This document shows positions 1 through 5,330 of a DNA stretch of 5,330 nt, in pieces. The notes below the pieces were generated by a model, which did no database searches, was not told where the DNA came from, and saw nothing but the letters and a program-made list of their open reading frames with translations. Numbering within the stretch: the first letter of the stretch is position 1; the number at the start of each line of letters is the position of its first letter. This stretch comes from Erysipelotrichaceae bacterium (GTDB taxonomy: Bacteria > Bacillota_I > Bacilli_A > Erysipelotrichales > Coprobacillaceae): positions 1 to 5,330 of the forward strand of contig JAJQGQ010000035.1 of assembly GCA_021200395.1 (NCBI GenBank). The letters run 5' to 3'. Made by a program: the position numbers and the translations under genes.

Positions 1-28
1 TATTAAAATAGCTATGCTTTTATATGTT

Positions 29-502
29 TTAATCATCTTGAAGTAATGACATTAATTTTTTAGGATTATTTTTTAATTTTAATAGTTCAGGATTTTTTCT
101 TAATTTTAACATGGTTTGATTTCTTATATTAAATTGACGAATGTAGTCTTTTGAATAGCCTTGTAATAACATATAATCATCTAATGATCTATAAATTGCC
201 TGACGTTTTTCATGTATTAAACGATCTAGGGCTTCATTATTTGACATATTCCAAAATTTACAAACAACACGTATTATTTCAGCATCGGAAACATTAGCTT
301 CATAGAGTGCAGCAATTGTATTATAAATTCCTTTTTCTATTGCAGCATCATATGCTTTTTGAGCCTCAAAATCAAGTCTTTCATCATAAGTTTGTTGAAT
401 CACATCTTTTACATATGCTATGCCATTTACAAGATGATCTCCAAGCGTTTGTTTATCTTCATCTTCTACATAATTTTCTAGTCTATTTTCATTATCTTCC
501 AT
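29..502 (-). CDS. Small uncharacterised protein encoded directly after brxL, candidate BREX accessory
   Basis: I do not recognise this 157-residue protein. It is complete, soluble and probably mostly helical, with no signal peptide or membrane segment. The first 20 residues are acidic (MEDNENRLENYVEDEDKQ). Residues about 20-60 look helical, and the C-terminal third (about 128-150) is basic, with repeated NP-containing turns (NPELL, NPKKL). Two short stretches resemble each other: LYEANVSDAEIIRVV near 67-81 and LLQGYSKDYIRQF near 112-124. These could be helix-turn-helix-like or other small helical units, but no DNA-binding role can be asserted. The ATG at 500-502 is supported by a good Shine-Dalgarno (AAGGAGA, 511-517) with an 8-base spacer. 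It starts 29 bp after the brxL stop, so it is probably co-transcribed with the BREX genes. Its second half (about 29-130) is especially AT-rich. A role in BREX is inferred only from position; an unrelated passenger gene is the alternative. Confidence 0.85.
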   Translation of the reverse strand: MEDNENRLENYVEDEDKQTLGDHLVNGIAYVKDVIQQTYDERLDFEAQKAYDAAIEKGIYNTIAALYEANVSDAEIIRVVCKFWNMSNNEALDRLIHEKRQAIYRSLDDYMLLQGYSKDYIRQFNIRNQTMLKLRKNPELLKLKNNPKKLMSLLQDD

Positions 503-531
503 TTTTCTTTTCTCCTTAAAAATTATAGATA

Positions 532-2559
532 TTATTCAACACCTAACGCTTTAAACACTGCATCTTCAATAGTACCATAAAATATAATCTGGAACTTACC
601 CATAAGTTCTGGTGGTACTGTTCCAATATCAACAGCTGATGCCATTGGTAATAATACTTTTGTTGCACCACTATCTAATGACATCTGTAAGATGTCAGCA
701 AGATTAGATACTCTTGATATTGTACCACCAATACTAATATCACCAAGTACAACTAAAGATGATACTGTAGGTTTCTTTAAGGCACTGGAACACATAGCTA
801 TTAATACTGGCAATGATAAATGATCTGTCGTAGCAACACCATTAAGACTTTGTACTTGTAATATATAATCTTTTGATGTAATCGCAATACTTTGACTAAT
901 AGAAGCACTATTAGCTTTAAGATATCGATAAGCAATATCACAAGCTTCTTTAGCATCTTTTCCGCTAATACCTGATACCTGGAATTTGCCATTACCCTGT
1001 AATATTTCACATTCAATCTTGAATGTACCAGGATTACCATTCTTTCCAAAGGCAACTGAATAAACATGTCCAGGTTTATTCATTCCTTTAGGAATGAGTG
1101 AAGTAGAACTTTGTTCAGGTACACTTACAAATTCTTCATCAAATGTATCATTATCTATATAAGAGAAGTTAACATCAAAGAATTCCATACCACCTAAGCG
1201 TTTGAGTTGTTCCTTGACTCTTCTACGTAATTCTAAAGCTATTTCTAAGACTTCTCTCACATCTTCCTTGTTATAAATACCATCAGGATAAACAAGTTTC
1301 ATTAATGCTGATACCATCTTTCTAACAGCTATAGTATCTCTTTGATTAAGGTTGTTGCCTAACTTAAAGTATTTATCCATAGCATCACTATAAGATGTTT
1401 TCCTAAGCTCTCTAAACATTTCACTTAGATAATCTGTGATAAAACCATATTCATTTGTAAAGTAGTCTGGTCTACATTTAGGTATTTCCCATCCAGGTAT
1501 ATAACAATGCATTCTATCTAGAAAGGCTGTATCTGTTTTCATTTGATCAGGGAAGGGGTCAAATAAGCTAGATGTTTTTAACAGGTTATCAACACTTTCA
1601 TTGATATTGCCTACAAACACCATAGAAGCCATTGCTGATTTTTCTTCTTTACCTCGACTAAAAGATCCTGATGCCATATAATCCTTCATAATCTGTACAC
1701 CATCCTGATCCTTGAACTTAATACCAGCAACCTCATCAAAAGCCACACAGTCCCACATACCTACTAATCCAATCTGTCTAGTACTCATATTGTAGAATAA
1801 ATTAGCAACAGTAGTTTGTCCACCTGATACAAGTATACTATTAGGAGATATTTCCTTATACACATGAGACTTTCCAGTGCTTCTAGGTCCTAATTCACAA
1901 AGGTTAAGGTTATTCTCTACCAAAGGCATTAAACGTGCTAAATGAAGCCATTTTACACGATATGAGAGCTTTGTAGGCTCCATACCTATAGATCTTAGTA
2001 ATACATCAATCCATTCTTCTTTTTCAAAGTATTGTCTTTCATTAATAACATCACTTAAATCAAACGATGCCATCTGTATAGGTTTAAGCTTTCTAATAAT
2101 GATAGGTAAAGTTTTAGGCTCATCTTCCAAATATAAATATTCAAAGCTTACCATACACCATATACCACCACATAATAATCTTTCATACTGTGATACATAT
2201 TCACTAGCTACAGGTATATCCTTAATACCTAGATTAGAGAATTCAGCTAAATACTGATTCTTTTTGATATCAACCTTGACTGTTACTTTATCAATAACAG
2301 TATATGTTCCTCTTTCCTTTAATTTTGATAAAACCTTTTGAGCTTCATCAGGACGAACATAGTTATTAGCTAATATTCTTTTTACATTTTCTAAACCTTC
2401 TTTTATAACAGCTTCATCATCACTATTACAATGCTGGCCTAACAGATATTCCAATACATAGACAGGAACATTGGCTCCTTCCTTGATTTTTTTAGTGAGG
2501 TCTTTTCTAACTACCTTACCATAGAAATGCTGTTTTAATTTTATATTTAAATCATCCAT
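532..2559 (-). CDS. brxL: BREX system Lon-like AAA+ ATPase BrxL
   Basis: BrxL is the AAA+ effector-like component of type 1 BREX. Members of the family assemble into ring-shaped multimers, bind DNA and are needed for phage exclusion. The 675-residue length fits the family. Visible in order are an N-terminal BrxL-specific region (about 1-200); an AAA+ core with Walker A GPRSTGKS (224-231, Lys230), Walker B VAFDE (272-276, Asp275/Glu276), a sensor-1-like Asn in FVGN (Asn318) and an arginine-finger candidate Arg349 in FLDRM; a linker rich in charged helices (about 370-460); and a Lon-protease-like domain (about 495-672). In that domain Ser582 (TDHLSLP) sits where Lon has its catalytic Ser in DGPSAG, but the position of the Lon lysine appears to be Ile623. 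The domain may therefore be structural rather than proteolytic. The ATG at 2557-2559 follows a strong AGGGAGGT and lies 12 bp after pglZ, so the two are almost certainly one transcript. The family assignment is firm; the loss of the dyad is a hand alignment. Confidence 0.96.
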   Translation of the reverse strand: MDDLNIKLKQHFYGKVVRKDLTKKIKEGANVPVYVLEYLLGQHCNSDDEAVIKEGLENVKRILANNYVRPDEAQKVLSKLKERGTYTVIDKVTVKVDIKKNQYLAEFSNLGIKDIPVASEYVSQYERLLCGGIWCMVSFEYLYLEDEPKTLPIIIRKLKPIQMASFDLSDVINERQYFEKEEWIDVLLRSIGMEPTKLSYRVKWLHLARLMPLVENNLNLCELGPRSTGKSHVYKEISPNSILVSGGQTTVANLFYNMSTRQIGLVGMWDCVAFDEVAGIKFKDQDGVQIMKDYMASGSFSRGKEEKSAMASMVFVGNINESVDNLLKTSSLFDPFPDQMKTDTAFLDRMHCYIPGWEIPKCRPDYFTNEYGFITDYLSEMFRELRKTSYSDAMDKYFKLGNNLNQRDTIAVRKMVSALMKLVYPDGIYNKEDVREVLEIALELRRRVKEQLKRLGGMEFFDVNFSYIDNDTFDEEFVSVPEQSSTSLIPKGMNKPGHVYSVAFGKNGNPGTFKIECEILQGNGKFQVSGISGKDAKEACDIAYRYLKANSASISQSIAITSKDYILQVQSLNGVATTDHLSLPVLIAMCSSALKKPTVSSLVVLGDISIGGTISRVSNLADILQMSLDSGATKVLLPMASAVDIGTVPPELMGKFQIIFYGTIEDAVFKALGVE

Positions 2560-2565
2560 TATATT

Positions 2566-2573
2566 ACCTCCCT
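2566..2573 (-). promoter_or_regulatory. brxL ribosome binding site overlapping the pglZ stop codon
   Basis: On the minus strand the sequence reads TAGGGAGGTAATATAATG. The TAG that ends pglZ (2572-2574) shares its last two bases with the 8-base Shine-Dalgarno AGGGAGGT, which is followed by a 6-base spacer and the brxL ATG. A ribosome terminating on pglZ would sit on the brxL initiation region, which suggests translational coupling and a matched output of PglZ and BrxL. The overlap is seen directly; the coupling is inferred. It also fixes the brxL start. Confidence 0.8.
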
Positions 2574-5067
2574 AAAAATCAAAATCGAAATCATCCACAA
2601 ATGCTAAATCAAAGATAAATGAATAACGTTTAAATTCAATACCTTCTTCATCTTCTATAATCATATAATAATTTTTTCTAGAATCATATTTCTTATTGAT
2701 AAAATTAAAGCTTTCATTAAACATACGATCATTCACATTATCAGATACAATATTAGCTCTAATATTTACTTTATTGCTGATAACATTTCCATCTTCATCT
2801 ATAAAATAAACAGTAAATGATCTTTCTTTCATAATATCACTAATAGAATCAACCTGTATAAAGATAAATCTTGCTGAAAGATTTGTAATCTTATTATAAC
2901 ATGGCATAAGTTCTATTGTGACTTTTTCAGTAGCCACTTTTCTTGCTGTGGTCTTAACTTCTATGAGTGGTACAACAATTTCCTGTAAAGATGCACCACC
3001 ATGAACAAAATGCTGACCTCCACCTTTGGCTTTAAAGATATTACCACCTTTAGGGACATAGACTTTCATTGTATTCTTATTATCAAGATACTTTGTATCA
3101 AACTCTATAGAACCATTCTGATTGATTTCATGATTACTATAGATAAAACGTTTATTTTTAATTATATTGTCATCATCAACAATATCAATCTTATCGCTTT
3201 CTTCAATATCCTTTCTTCTATACATAAAACCATGATCAGCTGTAATCACAAACTTGGTAAAATTTGTTTCATTACATAATCGACGCATCATTGTTTCTAT
3301 TTCACTGATACCTTCCTGTGCAGCATCAAAAACTTCATTTTCAGTTAATGCATGGTCACCTCTGGCATCAATCTGATTATGATAAACATATAATAATCTG
3401 ACATCCTTGAGTTCTTTTCTTAATTCATTTCTATCTCTAATGTTCTTAAGATAATCAAACTGCAATGCTCTAGCATGTTCATTGTATTTATTTAATATAG
3501 CATGTCTATTTTCTATACCATTGGTTTTATGACCATTGATAGTAATACTACAATCATCATTGATTTCAATACCATAGTTTGGTAGCATAGCTGCCATACC
3601 TAATTGTGTATATGATGGAATAGTTGATATCATATATTTCATTTCTGGAGTATATTTTGTTTCTTTGGCTAGTTTCTCATAAAGCTGAAGTCCTGCTTCA
3701 TAACGCAAGGCATCTGAAATGATAACACATGTTTTTTCTTTTTCCCATTTTGATCCAATGACTCTTCGATAGAAATCATGTTGTAATAAGATTCTAGGAT
3801 CTTTTTCTTTATATTCCTGTAACTGTTTGTCCCACATCATATTGATAGGGCCAAGATATTCATTGTTGTATTTGTTTTCAACATAATTATTAAGTTCTTT
3901 AAAGTCATCTCTATGTATCTTGTCATAATGATAGACATATAAATGATAATATTTATCAATATTAACATATTTATCAGTATAGTCACTAATAGTGACACTA
4001 TGACAGAATTGCTTGAATTGATTGATGTCCTTGATAAGATAAAAAGCATACTTTAAGGCTTCATAAACATCTTTATATACATCATAATAATGTGTATTTT
4101 CTCTTATATTGATATACATTTCAAACTTATCATAATTCGTTGATTGCATAGCATAATTAATTAACTGATGAATATACTGTTCATCAAATTCCTTGAATAC
4201 ATCATTATTCTTGATATCTTCAATATCTATTTTAGATATTATATTTTTAATATTTAAGGATTGACCAATTGTTTCTGACAATTCATCAAAGACAGCAGAT
4301 GTTTTATTGTTGTTTTTAAGATTATCAATAAACAGGCTGGCTTCAGCTTTACGAGGTAGCTCGTATTGTTGTAATGATTGAGGTAAATTTTCTGTAATGC
4401 TTGATATATGTGTAGCAAACAATTGTACCATGAACTTATGCAATGTTGGATTTTCATCTGCATAGCCATAGTATTTAGATACATATTCCCAGAATACCTC
4501 AATAGAACCAAAGTTTTCAATTTCTTTGATAAGCTTATTATCTTTTAATCCTTTGATTAATACATTTTTTAGTATTTCATCAAAATTCTTAACCTTTGTT
4601 TTTGTGCAAACAGCTAAGACACATAAATCTATATCTGATACACTTTTACATTCTTCATTTAACGAAGCAAAGGCTTTTTTCCTTGCTTTATTATTGAAGA
4701 ACTTATCGTATTTTCTTAAATGATTGACCAGTTTCTTTGATATACCTAATTCATCGGCAAGCAATGAGTAGTAATCAGCATAGAAAGTTTTAGAATACAG
4801 TAAAGTATCTAGCAATGGATTATCATGGTCATCAGGTTTAACAAATGAGGCATATAAAAGATAGTTTGAGTCTGTATCTTCAATTTCAAGAAGATATTTT
4901 ACCTTAAAATAGTCATTTCCAGATAATACTAAAACCTTAGCATTATCTAATACCAAATCCTTTATATCTTCCTGAAATTCCTTGTTTTCATCATACCAGA
5001 ATATAATCTGTCTATGATCAACCTTGAATTCATTATTTAGTTGTTCCTGTATTCTTTGAAAATCCAT
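2572..5067 (-). CDS. pglZ: BREX-1 system phosphatase-like protein PglZ (type A)
   Basis: PglZ is the signature core protein of BREX and belongs to the alkaline phosphatase superfamily. Its exact reaction in phage exclusion is not settled, though it is required for the system to work. The 831-residue length matches the PglZ type A proteins of BREX type 1. Residues 1-430 form a long, mostly helical N-terminal region rich in Tyr, Asn and Lys. The phosphatase core follows: metal-site Asp452 in VIISDALRYE (448-457), the PSYTQLGMAAMLP segment (484-496) with Thr487 as a candidate nucleophile, YHNQIDARGD (562-571), the TADHGF metal site (609-614; Asp611, His612), and HGGASLQEIVVP (689-700) with His689 as a likely metal ligand. 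A beta-rich C-terminal domain (about 715-831) ends in an acidic, aromatic tail (DDFDFDF). No frameshift or missing core motif is evident. The ATG at 5065-5067 has the Shine-Dalgarno AAGGAGT (5074-5080) with a 6-base spacer, 17 bp after the preceding stop. Confidence 0.97.
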   Translation of the reverse strand: MDFQRIQEQLNNEFKVDHRQIIFWYDENKEFQEDIKDLVLDNAKVLVLSGNDYFKVKYLLEIEDTDSNYLLYASFVKPDDHDNPLLDTLLYSKTFYADYYSLLADELGISKKLVNHLRKYDKFFNNKARKKAFASLNEECKSVSDIDLCVLAVCTKTKVKNFDEILKNVLIKGLKDNKLIKEIENFGSIEVFWEYVSKYYGYADENPTLHKFMVQLFATHISSITENLPQSLQQYELPRKAEASLFIDNLKNNNKTSAVFDELSETIGQSLNIKNIISKIDIEDIKNNDVFKEFDEQYIHQLINYAMQSTNYDKFEMYINIRENTHYYDVYKDVYEALKYAFYLIKDINQFKQFCHSVTISDYTDKYVNIDKYYHLYVYHYDKIHRDDFKELNNYVENKYNNEYLGPINMMWDKQLQEYKEKDPRILLQHDFYRRVIGSKWEKEKTCVIISDALRYEAGLQLYEKLAKETKYTPEMKYMISTIPSYTQLGMAAMLPNYGIEINDDCSITINGHKTNGIENRHAILNKYNEHARALQFDYLKNIRDRNELRKELKDVRLLYVYHNQIDARGDHALTENEVFDAAQEGISEIETMMRRLCNETNFTKFVITADHGFMYRRKDIEESDKIDIVDDDNIIKNKRFIYSNHEINQNGSIEFDTKYLDNKNTMKVYVPKGGNIFKAKGGGQHFVHGGASLQEIVVPLIEVKTTARKVATEKVTIELMPCYNKITNLSARFIFIQVDSISDIMKERSFTVYFIDEDGNVISNKVNIRANIVSDNVNDRMFNESFNFINKKYDSRKNYYMIIEDEEGIEFKRYSFIFDLAFVDDFDFDF

Positions 5068-5084
5068 TGTTTTACTCCTTGTGT

Positions 5085-5330
5085 TTATTTTAAATATCTA
5101 ATTTTCTTTAATTCTTCCGTTTTTTTATACCATTCAGGGTTTTCTAGCATTAGGTAAGCAATCAAACACATGTCATAGGTTTGATCGTATAATTCTTCTA
5201 AATCGTCATTTAACATTTCGTCTAAATACTTAAAATATTTTGTGGTATTGTTCTTATCTTTATTGTTGTGTCTAATATTTAAGTTATTAAAGCAGAAAAA
5301 TAAATTATTACAAAATTTATTATCTATATC
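5085..5330 (-). CDS. C-terminal end of an unrecognised gene, cut by the window edge, just upstream of pglZ
   Basis: This minus-strand frame is open from the window edge to a TAA at 5085-5087, giving 81 codons plus stop; the other two minus-strand frames hit stops within the first few codons at the edge. It therefore looks like the tail of a longer gene whose start lies beyond position 5330. The first 30 visible residues are unusually rich in Asn and Lys (10 Asn in the first 28). The rest is a charged, probably helical segment (KYFKYLDEMLNDDLEELYDQ, then CLIAYLMLENPEWYKK) ending in KKIRYLK. In BREX type 1 the gene here would usually be pglX, but this tail does not resemble the PglX C-termini I know, so an inserted accessory gene or the end of an unusual PglX are both possible. 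The 17-bp gap to pglZ suggests one transcript. No function is assigned. Confidence 0.7.
   Translation of the reverse strand, partial: DIDNKFCNNLFFCFNNLNIRHNNKDKNNTTKYFKYLDEMLNDDLEELYDQTYDMCLIAYLMLENPEWYKKTEELKKIRYLK

Noticed and set aside
1..28. Possible intrinsic terminator after the last gene (minus-strand AAAAGCATAGCTATTTT)
   Set aside because: The best fold is about six AT-rich pairs with a bulge and a 3-base loop, and there is no proper U-tract. It is too weak, and the window ends here.
503..531. Promoter between brxL and the small downstream gene
   Set aside because: The 29 bp are AT-rich but hold the ribosome binding site and no recognisable -35/-10 pair, so read-through from brxL is simpler.
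3001..3279. Plus-strand open frame of 92 codons opposite pglZ
   Set aside because: It is antisense to a well-conserved part of pglZ (phosphatase core and C-terminal region), has no convincing ribosome binding site, and its product is low-complexity Ile/Phe-rich, as expected for AT-rich shadow frames. The same applies to the other short frames overlapping pglZ, brxL and the small gene.
3982..3996. Short inverted repeat GTCACT-AAT-AGTGAC
   Set aside because: It is a six-base stem inside the pglZ coding sequence, encoding part of HSVTISDYTD. It has no partner copies or conserved context and is likely chance.
5085..5216. A separate short gene starting at the in-frame ATG at 5214-5216 instead of the tail of a longer gene
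   Set aside because: There is no Shine-Dalgarno before that ATG, and the frame stays open upstream to the window edge.

Overview
The window is the promoter-distal end of a type 1 BREX (bacteriophage exclusion) defence operon, read entirely on the minus strand from right to left. The DNA is AT-rich, roughly one-third G+C or less. Every complete gene has a strong AGGAG-type Shine-Dalgarno sequence, ATG starts are used, and Trp is encoded by TGG. This suggests a low-GC Firmicute (Bacillota: Clostridia, Erysipelotrichia or Bacilli) using the standard code for Trp. No species can be named from the sequence alone.

Layout in transcription order: (1) the C-terminal 81 codons of an unrecognised gene entering at the right edge (5330 to 5085); (2) a complete pglZ of 831 codons, an alkaline-phosphatase-superfamily protein of the BREX-1 'type A' kind (5067 to 2572); (3) a complete brxL of 675 codons, an AAA+ ATPase with a C-terminal Lon-like domain (2559 to 532); (4) a complete small gene of 157 codons with no function I recognise (502 to 29); (5) 28 bp of downstream DNA with no convincing terminator. 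Intergenic gaps are 17, 12 and 29 bp, so all four genes are probably on one transcript. No stretch over 300 bases lacks a gene, and I see no RNA gene, mobile element, CRISPR array or operon promoter.

In BREX type 1 the usual order is brxA-brxB-brxC-pglX-pglZ-brxL. PglX methylates host DNA at a non-palindromic site, and the other components stop phage DNA replication without a conventional restriction cut. PglZ and BrxL here are full length with their main motifs intact, so this end of the system looks functional. The less ordinary parts are the two flanking genes. The one before pglZ does not look like the end of PglX, and the one after brxL has its own ribosome binding site and is tightly linked to the operon. 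Both are candidates for uncharacterised BREX accessory genes. The Lon-like domain of BrxL also appears to lack the catalytic lysine of true Lon proteases.
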